Below, piece by piece: positions 42,002 through 51,448 of a DNA stretch of 64,000 bases; the stretch's first letter is position 1; the number at the start of each line of letters is the position of its first letter. The position numbers and the translations under genes were made by a program. The notes under the pieces were generated by a model that worked only from the letters and a program-made list of their open reading frames with translations, was not told where the DNA came from and made no database searches. This DNA comes from Paraburkholderia lacunae (lineage in GTDB: Bacteria > Pseudomonadota > Gammaproteobacteria > Burkholderiales > Burkholderiaceae), in the NCBI RefSeq assembly GCF_003353175.1, contig NZ_QHKS01000033.1, forward strand, positions 1 to 64,000, given 5' to 3'.

Positions 42002-42880
42002 ATGGAAATGAAGGGAATTTTGCCCGCTCTCGTTACGCCGTTCGACACCAAAGGGGCCGTCGACCACGACACGCTGGCTTCCATCATCGAATATCAACTG
42101 AAAGCAGGCGTCAAGGGCTTCGTACCGTTGGGCTCGACGGGTGAATACTATGCGCTGAACAATGAGGAGCGCCGTGCGATTCTGAAAACCGTACGTGAAG
42201 TCGTCGGTGACCGCGGAATCCTGATTGCGGGCGCGAATGGTTCGTCCACGCGTGAAGTCATCGAGCAGGTCAGACAAACGCGCGACGCGGGCTACACCAA
42301 CCTGCTCATCGCCCCGCCGTACTATGCGCTGCCGTCACAGGAAGAACTCATCGGCCACTATGAGGCTATCCTCGAAGCTGCACCGGATATCAACCTCATT
42401 GTTTACAACTATCCCGTCCGCACGAACGTTGAAGTCGGCTATGAGGTGCTCGAGGCCTTCCGTAACAATCCGCGAGTTATCGGCATCAAGGAAAGCAGCG
42501 GCAATCTGCTGCGCGCCATCGAGATTGGGTCGAAGTACAAGGACGACTACCAACTGTCCTGCGGTTCGGACGACCAGGCGCTTGACTTCTTGCTCTGGGG
42601 CGCAACAAGCTGGATTTGTGGACCGGCTAACTGCTTCGCCAAGCAAACGGTCGATATCTACAACAAGTTCGCCGCCGGCGACATTTTCGGCGCTCAGGCC
42701 GTGATGCGCTCGCTCTTCCCGGTAATGGCGACTATGGAAGCAGGCAAGTTCGTGCAGAAGGTGAAGTACGGTTGCGAGCTGGCTGGATTCAAGGTTGGCA
42801 ATGCACGCATGCCGCTGAAGCCGCTGACCGACGAAGAGAAGGCGGAATTCCGCAAGGTCTTCGAAGCAACGCAGGGTTGA
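42002..42880 (+). CDS. DapA-family deaminase, predicted 1-pyrroline-4-hydroxy-2-carboxylate deaminase
   Basis: A 292-residue TIM-barrel with PALVTPFDTKGAVD, VPLGSTGEYYALNNEERRAI (about 38-57, active-site GSTGE), VYNYPVRTNV (Tyr at about 133) and IGIKESSGNLLRAIE (Schiff-base Lys at about 162). Within this operon, between the transporter and the epimerase, it most likely converts pyrroline-4-hydroxy-2-carboxylate to 2-oxoglutarate semialdehyde and ammonia, step three of trans-4-hydroxy-L-proline degradation. The assignment rests on context; the fold alone fits many lyases. Confidence 0.88.
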   Translation: MEMKGILPALVTPFDTKGAVDHDTLASIIEYQLKAGVKGFVPLGSTGEYYALNNEERRAILKTVREVVGDRGILIAGANGSSTREVIEQVRQTRDAGYTNLLIAPPYYALPSQEELIGHYEAILEAAPDINLIVYNYPVRTNVEVGYEVLEAFRNNPRVIGIKESSGNLLRAIEIGSKYKDDYQLSCGSDDQALDFLLWGATSWICGPANCFAKQTVDIYNKFAAGDIFGAQAVMRSLFPVMATMEAGKFVQKVKYGCELAGFKVGNARMPLKPLTDEEKAEFRKVFEATQG

Positions 42881-42934
42881 TTACGTAACCCACCGCCCTT
42901 GCCGGGGCGGTGGAACCGCATAGAGACAAAGAAA

Positions 42935-43951
42935 ATGTCCAGACATAGCTTTACTTGCATCGAAGGTCATACTGAGGGTATGCCCGTCCGTATGGTCATC
43001 AAAGGCGGCCCCGAGCTCCAGGGGGCGACAATGAATGACCGACGCAAGTATTTCGTTGAGCATTACGACGGGGTTCGACGCGCGCTGATGCTGGAACCGC
43101 GTGGTCATTCTCACATGTCCGGGACGATTTTCTACCTGCCGCTGAGCGCGAACGCGGATTTCAGCCTGCTCTTCATCGAGACGTCGGGATGCCTGCCCAT
43201 GTGCGGCCACGCGACGATTGGCTCAATTTCGTTCGCTCTTGAGGCGGGTCTAATTGTGCCGAAGCAACCTGGCACGGTAGTTGTGGATGTGCCGGCTGGT
43301 CAGGTGACCGCACGCTACGAAATGGATGGCGAGCGTGTCGCCTCAGTTCGCTTTACAAATGTCCCAAGCTTCCTTCTGCATCGTGACGTCGAAATCACGT
43401 TGCCTCAACTTGGCAAGCTCTCGGTCGACATCGCCTACGGCGGAAACTTCTATCCCATTGTCGAAGTCCAGGAGAACTATCCGGGCTGCGAACACTTTGC
43501 TCCAGAGGTCCTGCTTGAGTGGGGACGGGACATGCAGCGGCTTGTCAACGAAGCGATTGACGTAATTCACCCGGACTACCCTCAAATCCGCGGCGTGAGG
43601 CATTGCATGTGGACTGGGCGGCCTGTCGCTGAAGACGCGGACGGACGCTCGGTTGTCATCGCTGGTGAAAGCCTCATCGACCGTTCACCCTGCGGAACGG
43701 GAAGCTCTGCCCGTGTTGCGCAACGATACGCTCGCGGCCTTCTGGCCGAGGGCGAGTCGTTCACGCATGAAAGCCTTATCTGCAGTCGTTTCATTGGTCG
43801 CGTCGAGGCGACGACCAGGCTTGAAAGCGGGCTGGAAGCTGTGTACCCGAGCGTTGAGGGGCGTGCGTGGATTACAGGGCGCGGTGAACATTACGTTGAT
43901 GACTCACAGCCATATGCACAGGGATTCAGTTTGCAGGAGTTCGTAAAGTGA
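42935..43951 (+). CDS. 4-hydroxyproline 2-epimerase (proline racemase family, Cys/Cys)
   Basis: The 338-residue protein from ATG 42935 has the two catalytic cysteines of the family: Cys90 in CLPMCGHATIG and Cys253 in DRSPCGTGSSAR. Cys/Cys members with MCGHATIG are proline racemases or 4-hydroxyproline 2-epimerases. The operon context favours the latter, turning trans-4-hydroxy-L-proline into cis-4-hydroxy-D-proline. The next gene overlaps by four bases (GTGA), so epimerase and dehydrogenase are coupled. Confidence 0.9.
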   Translation: MSRHSFTCIEGHTEGMPVRMVIKGGPELQGATMNDRRKYFVEHYDGVRRALMLEPRGHSHMSGTIFYLPLSANADFSLLFIETSGCLPMCGHATIGSISFALEAGLIVPKQPGTVVVDVPAGQVTARYEMDGERVASVRFTNVPSFLLHRDVEITLPQLGKLSVDIAYGGNFYPIVEVQENYPGCEHFAPEVLLEWGRDMQRLVNEAIDVIHPDYPQIRGVRHCMWTGRPVAEDADGRSVVIAGESLIDRSPCGTGSSARVAQRYARGLLAEGESFTHESLICSRFIGRVEATTRLESGLEAVYPSVEGRAWITGRGEHYVDDSQPYAQGFSLQEFVK

Positions 43952-45240
43952 ACGCGGTTCCTCGTGAACAAATTTCCGGGGCGCCTCAATCAGCTCCGCA
44001 CGAAGCAGCTGTGGTAATCGGCGGCGGCATTGTGGGCGTCTGTTGCGCGTTGTATCTGCAACGCGGCGGCTACGAGGTCACGCTCGTAGACCCTGAGGCA
44101 CCGGGAAACAGCACGGCAAAATGGAGTTGTGGACAGATGGCGGTGAGCGAAGTCATTCCGCTGTCGAAGCCGGGCATCCTCATGAAAGTTCCGGGTTGGC
44201 TCATGGACCAGAAGGGTCCATTGGCGTTGCGCCCTGGAGCGTTGCCGGGGATTTTGCCGTGGTTCCTCCGCTTCATGGCATCGGCGCGCCATTCAAAGAT
44301 TGTCGACATTGCGCAATCGATGGCGACACTCACGCATGACGTGTACACAGACTACGCGCCGTTGCTCGAGATATGCGAAGACAAAGCACTCCTTGGCCAA
44401 CGGCCCGTGCTCGAGCTATTCGACAATCCGAACGCAATAGAGCGCGACAAGGCACATCTCGAGCTGCGCCAGTCACTTGGCTTCTCGTATCAGAGGCTCA
44501 ACGCCACGGAGATTGCCGACCTGGAGCCTGCACTGGCCGGACGTTTCTCTCACGGTCTGCTGTTTCCTGACTGGCGCTTCATAAGCGACACCGAAGGCTT
44601 CATCGCGGCCTTGACCGGGAGCTTCGTCTCCAGAGGCGGCCGTCGGGTACGTTCGACTGCCGCGCGTATTGATGAATCGTCCGGCCGCGCAACCGGAGTC
44701 ACTTTGGAGAACGGTGAGCGAATTGCGGCCTGTCACGTAGTCGTCGCCGCGGGCACGGGGTCGCGGAGGTTCTTCGGCCAACTGGGTGTGAATGTGCCGC
44801 TCGAAGGCGTCGCGGGCTATCAGGCGCTGCTGCGTAATCCGGGAGTGGAAATCCGGCATTCAATCATTTATGCCGATGGCGGCTTCTGCTTCACGCCCAT
44901 GACGCGCGGATTGCAGATAGGCGGCACCATCGAATTTGCGGGGCGCGATGCGAAGCCCAACTTCAAGCGCGCAGAAATCATCCTGGAAAAGGCCAAACGG
45001 ATTCTGCCTGAGCTTCGGACCGACGGCATCGAATTTGGCGTTGGCTATCGGCCGTTCTTGCCAGACACCAAGCCGGTCATCGACCGCTCACACAGGCTGC
45101 AGAATGTCTTTATGGCTTTCGGTCACGGGCAGCTCGGTCTCACGCTTGGTGCGACCACCGGAAAGTTGATTGGCGACATGGTGGCTGGCCGCGCAACGAA
45201 ACAGAATCTGGCGCCCTTTAGCGCTTACCGCTTTGCCTGA
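43948..45240 (+). CDS. FAD-dependent D-hydroxyproline dehydrogenase/oxidase
   Basis: A 430-residue DadA-like flavoprotein. The FAD-binding segment is VVIGGGIVGVCCALYLQRGG (about residues 22-41), with a C-terminal GVGYRPFLPDTKPVIDRSHR and FMAFGHGQLGLTLGATTGKL. It should oxidise cis-4-hydroxy-D-proline to pyrroline-4-hydroxy-2-carboxylate, step two of the pathway. Its GTG start overlaps the epimerase stop. It resembles the dadA product at 3177 in fold only. Confidence 0.9.
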   Translation: MNAVPREQISGAPQSAPHEAAVVIGGGIVGVCCALYLQRGGYEVTLVDPEAPGNSTAKWSCGQMAVSEVIPLSKPGILMKVPGWLMDQKGPLALRPGALPGILPWFLRFMASARHSKIVDIAQSMATLTHDVYTDYAPLLEICEDKALLGQRPVLELFDNPNAIERDKAHLELRQSLGFSYQRLNATEIADLEPALAGRFSHGLLFPDWRFISDTEGFIAALTGSFVSRGGRRVRSTAARIDESSGRATGVTLENGERIAACHVVVAAGTGSRRFFGQLGVNVPLEGVAGYQALLRNPGVEIRHSIIYADGGFCFTPMTRGLQIGGTIEFAGRDAKPNFKRAEIILEKAKRILPELRTDGIEFGVGYRPFLPDTKPVIDRSHRLQNVFMAFGHGQLGLTLGATTGKLIGDMVAGRATKQNLAPFSAYRFA

Positions 45241-45252
45241 AAGAGGACGCTC

Positions 45253-46734
45253 ATGAAATCGTATGACCAGCTTTTTATCAATGGCCGTTGGGTATCTCCG
45301 GTCAAGGGTGGGACCTTCGATACTGTCGACCCATTCACCGAAACGGTAATCGCGAAAGTCGCGGCGGCGACTGCTGAAGATGTGGACCTTGCGGTAAAAG
45401 CAGCGCGGGACGCCTTCGACAACGGCCCGTGGCCACGAATGAGTGGTGCCGAACGGGGTGCGGCATTGCGCAGAATCGCGAGTGGCATCCGCGCTCGACT
45501 CCCTGAATTGGCTGAACTTGAAGTGCGCGACAATGGCAAGCCTTTGCCCGAAGCACTATGGGACTTGGGCGACGCAGCAGGTTGCTTCGAATTCTATGCC
45601 GGGCTTGCAGAGCAACTCGACGAGAAGACAGAGCATCCCGTCACGTTGCCGGACGACCGCTTCAGTTCCATCGCAAGGAAAGAGCCAATCGGTGTGGCCG
45701 GCGCGATTATCCCGTGGAACTTCCCGATGTTGATGGCGGCATGGAAGGTCGCGCCAGCGCTTGCTGCGGGTTGCACGATGGTTCTGAAACCCTCGGAGTT
45801 GACGCCCCTGACAGCAATTGAACTTGGCGAGATTGCCGCTGCAGCGGAACTGCCTGCTGGCGTACTGAACATCGTTACTGGTTTCGGCAACGACGCTGGC
45901 GCCCCGCTGAGCGAGCATCCGGGCATCGATAAACTGGCGTTCACCGGAAGCGTCCCAACGGGCAGCCGCATCATGCAGACTGCGGCGCGCGACATCAAAA
46001 ACGTCAGTCTCGAGCTAGGCGGAAAATCACCGTTCATTGTCTTTGATGACAGCGACATCGAGGCAGCCGTTGAGTGGATTATGTTCGGTATTTTCTGGAA
46101 TCAGGGGCAGGTGTGTTCGGCGACGTCCCGGGTTCTGGTTCAACGCGGCATCTATGAGCGTCTACTTGAGCGACTCAAGGACGAAGCCCGCAAAATCCGT
46201 ATCGGCAACGGTCTGGAGGACGGCGTCCTGCTGGGCCCAATCGTTAGCAGTGGACAGTACCAGAAGGTTCAGGAAGCAGTCGCGCGTGGGAAGGACGAAG
46301 GTGCACGTCTTGTGACGGGCGGCGACCGCCCTGCGCGTCTCAAGACAGGCTACTTCATGGAACCCGTCGTGTTTGCAGACGTTCCCGAAAGCAGCTGGAT
46401 TTGGCAGGAAGAGATTTTCGGCCCCGTCGTGTGCATCCGGCCATTTGATGACGAAGCTGAAGCACTCCGCTCCGCAAACGATTCGCGCTTCGGTCTTGCC
46501 GCCGCAGTCATGTCAAAGGACCTTGCACGGTGCGACCGCGTCGCGCGGGCTCTACGGGCTGGTATCGTCTGGATTAACTGTTCGCAGCCCACTTTCACCG
46601 AAGCACCTTGGGGCGGTTACAAGCAGAGCGGCATCGGGCGCGAACTCGGGGAATGGGGTCTCAACAACTATCTCGAGACGAAGCAGATTACCCGATACGA
46701 CAGCGACAAACCTTGGGCGTGGTACATCAAGTAA
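45253..46734 (+). CDS. Aldehyde dehydrogenase, predicted 2-oxoglutarate semialdehyde dehydrogenase
   Basis: The 493-residue NAD(P)-dependent enzyme shows IIPWNFPMLMAAWKVAPALA (about residues 153-172), FTGSVPTGS, the general base Glu in LELGGKSP (about 256-263) and the nucleophile Cys in NQGQVCSATSRVLV (about 285-298). In this operon it completes hydroxyproline breakdown by oxidising 2-oxoglutarate semialdehyde to 2-oxoglutarate, which enters the citric-acid cycle. Confidence 0.9.
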   Translation: MKSYDQLFINGRWVSPVKGGTFDTVDPFTETVIAKVAAATAEDVDLAVKAARDAFDNGPWPRMSGAERGAALRRIASGIRARLPELAELEVRDNGKPLPEALWDLGDAAGCFEFYAGLAEQLDEKTEHPVTLPDDRFSSIARKEPIGVAGAIIPWNFPMLMAAWKVAPALAAGCTMVLKPSELTPLTAIELGEIAAAAELPAGVLNIVTGFGNDAGAPLSEHPGIDKLAFTGSVPTGSRIMQTAARDIKNVSLELGGKSPFIVFDDSDIEAAVEWIMFGIFWNQGQVCSATSRVLVQRGIYERLLERLKDEARKIRIGNGLEDGVLLGPIVSSGQYQKVQEAVARGKDEGARLVTGGDRPARLKTGYFMEPVVFADVPESSWIWQEEIFGPVVCIRPFDDEAEALRSANDSRFGLAAAVMSKDLARCDRVARALRAGIVWINCSQPTFTEAPWGGYKQSGIGRELGEWGLNNYLETKQITRYDSDKPWAWYIK

Positions 46735-46746
46735 GGTAGGTGGGTC

Positions 46747-47778
46747 ATGCGCTGGAATAGAACGCTACAGCTGGTTGATGTTCATTGTGAAGGCGAAATC
46801 GGCAAGGTCATCACCGGAGGGGTCCTTGACATTCCCGGTGAGACCATGCTCGACAAGATGAACTACATCAACGAGGTCGACGATAGCCTTCGCAGGCTGG
46901 TTACTCTTGAACCACGAGGTTGCTTGCAGATGTCGGTCAATCTGCTGTTGCCGCCGACACGTGCCGACGCGGATGCCGGGTTCGTCGTCCTGCAAGCTGA
47001 CAAGGCTCATCCGATGTCCGGCAGCAACGCCATCTGCGTGGTGACAGCTTTGCTTGAACTGGGAATGGTGCGGATGAGTGAGCCCGAAACCCTTGTCAGG
47101 CTGGACACGCCTGCGGGGCTCGTGACGGCTCACGCGACCTGCAAGGAAGGTCGCTGTGTTGGCGTGTCTCTTGATATGGTTCCGGCGTTCGTCGAGCAGT
47201 TGGACATGAACGTTCAAACCCCCGATTTTGGGAACATCAGGGCGGACGTCGCATTCGGTGGCGTCTACTACGCTCTCGTCGACGTTGACCAGATAGGCCT
47301 TGAAATCGCTCCAGAAAACGCGCGTCAGCTCGCGGAAATTGGGGTCAAGCTGAAGGGGCTAATCAACGCGCAGGTTCAAGTTCAACATCCGCTGTTTCCG
47401 CAAATTAACGAAGTGGCGTATGTGATGTTCCGCAACCGCATCAACGACGATTTGTATCAGACTTGCACTACATTGCCCCCAGGTCGCGTCGACAGGTCGC
47501 CGTGCGGAACTGGAAGTTCGGCTAATCTCGCGACGTTGGCCGCCCGAGGTCTTGTGAGTGTCGGCAGTCGACTGAAGTCACGTTCGACCATCGGGGGGGA
47601 GTTCAACGTCGAATTGCTGGGGAAGACCGAGGTCGGCGGAAGACCCGCAGTGTTGCCGCGCGTTCAGGGGCGAGCATGGGTCTACGGGATTCAACAACTT
47701 GGGGTGGACCCCGATGACCCGCTGGCCGCTGGGTTTATGCTAAGCGATACGTGGGGCCCGGGTTTCCCGACGCCCTGA
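46747..47778 (+). CDS. Second proline-racemase family protein (Ser/Cys type)
   Basis: The 343-residue protein is a homologue of the epimerase at 42935, but the first catalytic position is Ser91 in HPMSGSNAIC, while Cys253 in DRSPCGTGSS is kept. Members with Ser/Cys have been linked to trans-3-hydroxy-L-proline dehydration and to 4-hydroxyproline epimerisation; Cys/Thr members are the classical dehydratases. It may widen the operon's range to 3-hydroxyproline or another isomer. It lies between the aldehyde dehydrogenase and the GntR gene. Confidence 0.85.
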   Translation: MRWNRTLQLVDVHCEGEIGKVITGGVLDIPGETMLDKMNYINEVDDSLRRLVTLEPRGCLQMSVNLLLPPTRADADAGFVVLQADKAHPMSGSNAICVVTALLELGMVRMSEPETLVRLDTPAGLVTAHATCKEGRCVGVSLDMVPAFVEQLDMNVQTPDFGNIRADVAFGGVYYALVDVDQIGLEIAPENARQLAEIGVKLKGLINAQVQVQHPLFPQINEVAYVMFRNRINDDLYQTCTTLPPGRVDRSPCGTGSSANLATLAARGLVSVGSRLKSRSTIGGEFNVELLGKTEVGGRPAVLPRVQGRAWVYGIQQLGVDPDDPLAAGFMLSDTWGPGFPTP

Positions 47779-47793
47779 GAAGGAGTGCGCGCG

Positions 47794-48558
47794 ATGATAA
47801 ACTTGAATGCGCGCCCGTCTTTCCGGGCCCATTACGAAGGCGGTGAGACGATGAGCAAAGGTACGGCGGAGACAGAGGTCAATGCGCGCCGGCACGGCGG
47901 ACGCTACATTTATGAAGAGTTGCGAAAGCAGATTCTGACGCTGCAACTCAAGCCAGGCGCTCCGCTCGACGAAGTTTCGCTCGCTGCGCAGTTCGGCCTT
48001 TCACGCTCGCCTGTACGCGATGCGCTTGCGCGGTTGATAAGCGAAGGTTTGGTGACGATTCTGCCGAATCGAACGACCCTTGTTACGCCGTTCGAAATCG
48101 AAGAATTTCCGAAGTATGTGTCGGCACTGGACCTCATTCAGCGTGCAGTTACCCGCCTGGCAGCATTGCATCGAACGGAAGCTGACCTCGCGCGCATCCG
48201 CAAAGCGGATGACGTTTACATGCAGGCGGTAGAGAGTGGCGACTTTAGCGCGATGTCCGAAACGAACAAGGGTCTGCACATAGCAATCGCGCATGCTGCA
48301 AATAATCCCTACTTTGTCGGATATTACGAGCGGCTTCTGGGCGAAGGACAGCGGCTCATGCATCTTCACTTTGACTTTACGGTAACGTCGCCAACGGCGA
48401 CGCCACTGGGACGCGACCACGCCGAGATGATTGATGCCATTGCGCGCAAGGACGGTGATGCCGCGGAGAGGCTCGCGCACGAGCATACGATGCTCTTCCA
48501 GAAGCGATTCCTTGACTACATGCGGCAAAACATGACGGAATCGATGGCGATTCTGTGA
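47794..48558 (+). CDS. GntR-family (FadR/FCD) transcriptional regulator
   Basis: From ATG 47794 (after AAGGAG) the 254-residue protein has a winged HTH, IYEELRKQILTLQLKPGAPL then LAAQFGLSRSPVRDALARLI and LVTILPNRTTLVTPF (about 37-95), and an all-helical FCD ligand domain (about 105-245) with the metal-binding type pattern HIAIAHAANNPYF and AIARKDGDAAERLAHEHTML. As last gene of the operon it probably represses the two matching promoters at 37144 and 39545 until hydroxyproline or a derivative is bound. Confidence 0.88.
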   Translation: MINLNARPSFRAHYEGGETMSKGTAETEVNARRHGGRYIYEELRKQILTLQLKPGAPLDEVSLAAQFGLSRSPVRDALARLISEGLVTILPNRTTLVTPFEIEEFPKYVSALDLIQRAVTRLAALHRTEADLARIRKADDVYMQAVESGDFSAMSETNKGLHIAIAHAANNPYFVGYYERLLGEGQRLMHLHFDFTVTSPTATPLGRDHAEMIDAIARKDGDAAERLAHEHTMLFQKRFLDYMRQNMTESMAIL

Positions 48559-48567
48559 CCTGATGCA

Positions 48568-48599
48568 GGCAGCTTTGGTCTCTCCAAGGCTGCCTTTTT
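48568..48599 (+). terminator. Terminator of the hydroxyproline operon
   Basis: GGCAGC pairs with GCTGCC, with an inner TTGG/CCAA stem, followed by TTTTT. It begins 10 bases after the regulator stop. Confidence 0.92.
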
Positions 48600-48753
48600 C
48601 ACAACGCCACATGGCCCAGTCGGTCACCCTCTTCAAGAACGTCCAGCAGGTCGGTGCATCGCTGCCGTGATGCCATGTCCCGCGCGACGGTGTCTTCTAT
48701 GACGCCCCCGCAGCGACCTACAACGCGGTGACCTCATACCTTTGAATGGCCAG

Positions 48754-49149
48754 TCAACCGTTGTGCCGGGCACGTTGCGTCATTTCTCGCTTGATTGGTG
48801 ACTCTGGTTTCGTTCTTCGCAGAAGCGCGGCGAGCTTGGCTTGAGCCTGCAAAAACACCCGGGTTGAAACTCCGCCTAGCTGGTCATCTTGCAACTTCAG
48901 AACCCTTCGCAGGAGCAGTGATTCGGCGTCATCGAGCCTCCACAGCGCTTCGTCTTGTGCCCGCATTACTGCGACGTCGAGAACGGACTCCGCTTGGCAG
49001 CTCTGCTTCGCCACGGCATGACAGCACCGCCAGTTCCTGTGCCCAGTGCGCCACCCATTGCCAGCAATCCAGTCTGTGTCCCGCGAAAGCTCGGCGCAAA
49101 CCATCGTGCGAGCACCGGATTCAGCGGGACCCATAGACGCCTGGCTCAA
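48754..49149 (-). CDS. Possible hypothetical protein
   Basis: The back of this open frame, MRAQDEALWRLDDAESLLLR then RVLKLQDDQLGGVSTRVFLQ and AQAKLAALLRRTK, has the look of a real helical protein. The front is arginine- and cysteine-rich and less convincing. No family is recognised. The 154 bases before 48754 contain no other gene that I can support. Confidence 0.3.
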   Translation of the reverse strand: MSQASMGPAESGARTMVCAELSRDTDWIAGNGWRTGHRNWRCCHAVAKQSCQAESVLDVAVMRAQDEALWRLDDAESLLLRRVLKLQDDQLGGVSTRVFLQAQAKLAALLRRTKPESPIKREMTQRARHNG

Positions 49150-49261
49150 TCCAAATGCGTCGGACTTGGCGACGCAATACGCGATACTTGATGACAGAGA
49201 CCGGCCGTACTACGAGCACCGGCTAGCTGCGTAACCCTTCGCAATCATCTGCAACTGACGA

Positions 49262-49486
49262 ATGGACCTTTGGATTCAACCCTGCGCGCCATGCGCTGAC
49301 CTGTACGGTAAGCCGGCGGAAGAGCTTCCGCACCAGGACCTCACGCTTAACGGTGCCGGCGCGGTGAAAGACGCGCGAGTCGAAGAGCACTACACCTGCG
49401 TTCAGTGCCGCGCGGTGTTTGCGCGAATTCTTGCCGGGCCGCCTGCGAGGCAGATTTGGATTCTGCTTAACGCCGGCCAGCACTGA
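49262..49486 (+). CDS. Small zinc-ribbon-like hypothetical protein
   Basis: The 74-residue protein reads MDLWIQPCAPCADLYGKPAE through EEHYTCVQCRAVFARILAG and ends RQIWILLNAGQH. Two CxxC pairs (residues about 8-11 and 46-49) suggest a zinc site. The layout and the ending xQIWxLLNAGQH resemble small conserved Burkholderia proteins of unknown role. No operon partner is seen. Confidence 0.55.
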   Translation: MDLWIQPCAPCADLYGKPAEELPHQDLTLNGAGAVKDARVEEHYTCVQCRAVFARILAGPPARQIWILLNAGQH

Positions 49487-50110
49487 CGAAATGTTGGCGC
49501 ACGTCGGATGCGCAGGATTCCGCGGCGCGATGTCACTCATTAACTAGAACCGCGCTGGAGCGCTCTCTTTCGGGCAGCCTATAGCACCGATAGCCGGTGC
49601 GCTTGGGGAGCGACTGCTGCGCATTAAAGCAATTGTTCCAGGAGAGAAAGGCAATGACCGAGTTCTCTTGCAAAGCGTGGGGGCGACGTTCTCAGCGCCT
49701 CGCCGCCTCAATCGAGACAATGCGCCGCCGCTTGGCGCCATTGTTATCGCGCGGGACTGCGGGAGCCAAGAGTTGGAGTCCGTCCCGGTTGCGCACAGGG
49801 TAAGCTGGTTCACGCAACGATAAGAAGGGGACTCGATTGCACGAGCGCCGACGTGTGCGGCTAACGGGCAACTGCATGAAGGCTCACTCCTACGCAACTG
49901 CAGCTTCAGTGTCCGTATCAATCGACGAGAAGCCAAGTGTCACATTTCCGGCTGTCTCCGAGAGCAAGTTCGATGTTTTGTCATGGAAACGCTGCTTGAC
50001 CCGCTGGGGCGAACGAAGGCAGTATCAGACACGCGGCGCATTGCCATACCGGCGAACTGGCAGTGGACATGTGCCTGCCGGAACCCAACTCCATCGGTGA
50101 GGAGACGTCC
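49487..50110. other. Gap without recognised gene
   Basis: About 620 bases with only short, poorly supported frames on both strands. I see no hairpin with a T run, no RNA gene and no repeat. It may be eroded sequence. Confidence 0.35.
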
Positions 50111-50443
50111 ATGATAGAGGTGACGAATACGTACGACCTGCAGCCAGGCGTGAATCTGGAGTCTTACGCCGAATGGGCCAGGAAGGCGGCGGAAACGATT
50201 GTGCAGCAGCCAGGTCTGGTCGAACTTCGCGCGAACCGGAATATGCTCGGCGCCCCGCAGATTCGAACGACCACCTGCTGGAGGTCTACAATCGACTGGG
50301 CGACGTTCGCAGACGGGCCATGGCGCGCGCTGGAGCAGGAATTACGGACCTTCGCGACCAATTTCAAGGTTGAGATGTGGGGACCGTCGCCGCTCCTACC
50401 AACGCCACTCCGTCCGGACCCAACCGGCGGTGCTGGTGCGTGA
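50111..50443 (+). CDS. Small hypothetical protein (dimeric alpha-beta barrel-like)
   Basis: A 110-residue protein from ATG 50111, MIEVTNTYDLQPGVNLESYA onward. YAEWARKAAETIVQQPGLVE, TTTCWRSTIDWATFADGPWR and LRTFATNFKVEMWGPSPLLP give the strand-helix pattern of antibiotic-biosynthesis-monooxygenase/NIPSNAP-like ferredoxin-fold proteins. Function unknown. GGAGACGTCC precedes the start. Confidence 0.55.
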   Translation: MIEVTNTYDLQPGVNLESYAEWARKAAETIVQQPGLVELRANRNMLGAPQIRTTTCWRSTIDWATFADGPWRALEQELRTFATNFKVEMWGPSPLLPTPLRPDPTGGAGA

Positions 50444-50983
50444 GCAGACCCACGTGCGTCGTCAGCATCGAAACCGGTCGCGGCAGTCCGTCCGAAAGAG
50501 CTATTTTTCTGGCCGTCTGCCTCACCTGACCCAGATGCTCGCGTGCTGTGCTCACGAATTGCAGTCGGTCGGACACCGACTGCTTTCGTCAGAGGCGCGG
50601 TAACCGTCATGCGCCACGGCACTGTGTGACGATGCGCATTGCACACTGCTTATGGTTCTCGTCGCTCCTCAGTCGCCGTCATGGCAGAGAAGAGGACGTC
50701 GAACTCAGAACCAAAACATTGGACGTACTTCAGTTCGCGCCGGCGCCGCGACGACACCCAACGCATCACGTCATGGACGACCACTTGTGCGGTACCCAAG
50801 AGGCCGGAGGAGGCTGGAATTGGACATTTCCGGAAGTAGACCGGGCGTCTTCGGGTTTGCGGCAGCATGCTGGCTGTTGGCACGCCCGCGAGCGCCGTCG
50901 TCAAGGCATCCAGCGTCATAATCGCGGTCGAGTAGTATCGTTGCCCGGGCTCGTCTGCGCCGCGCGACCGCCCTTTTAAGTCG
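50444..50983. other. Gap without recognised gene
   Basis: About 540 bases between a small plus-strand gene and a broken minus-strand gene. Several open frames overlap here on both strands, but none has a recognisable family or a good start. Confidence 0.35.
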
Positions 50984-51406
50984 TTACTCGGCAGGGTCGA
51001 AGAAGCTCGCGATGCTGGCGTAGGTGACTGCGTCCGATTCTGCGCAGCCCAATTTCTTCAAGGCAGTGAAATGGCGGTCGTTCAGTCACTTGTCGGCACC
51101 GGCGTCACGCAGAATTAGACGGAAGGCTCGCACATCCTCTTTGCTTGCAAAAAGTTGCTCTACGTATCGGTCCCCGTCGAGTATGCCCGCTTCGGCCGCT
51201 GCAGCGAGGCTGTCCATTGCCCAAGCTAGCCGGGATTGGCCGGCATGGTGAGGAGGGCCGACAGCTGGATTGGCGTCGTTGTCTTGTCGCGATGATTCCA
51301 GCCTCCGAATTCGATACATGCGGCGACCACTTTTTGCCTCCCATCGGTCTAGAACATCAACTCGTCCGAGGCACTCTCGAGTTGGATTGGCTCGGCGACA
51401 CAACAT
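50984..51406 (-). pseudogene. Hypothetical gene with in-frame TGA
   Basis: The frame reads LAWAMDSLAAAAEAGILDGD, RYVEQLFASKEDVRAFRLIL, RDAGADK, then TGA (51088-51086). In the same frame it continues LNDRHFTALKKLGCAESDAV, TYASIASFFDPAE and TAA (50986-50984). The second part is clearly protein-like and continues the first, so a sense codon has probably become TGA. The family is not recognised, and the 5' part is uncertain. Confidence 0.6.
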
Positions 51407-51448
51407 GCTCGACCGCTACTTTTGGCATTGGCCGCACTTCGGCCTTCG

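Noticed and set aside
48609..48745. A broken plus-strand frame starting MAQSVTLFKNVQQVG
   Set aside because: It stops after 19 codons and the continuation is too short to assign to a family.
49544..50100. Several short frames on both strands
   Set aside because: No recognised family, no ribosome-binding site and conflicting frames, so no gene is called.
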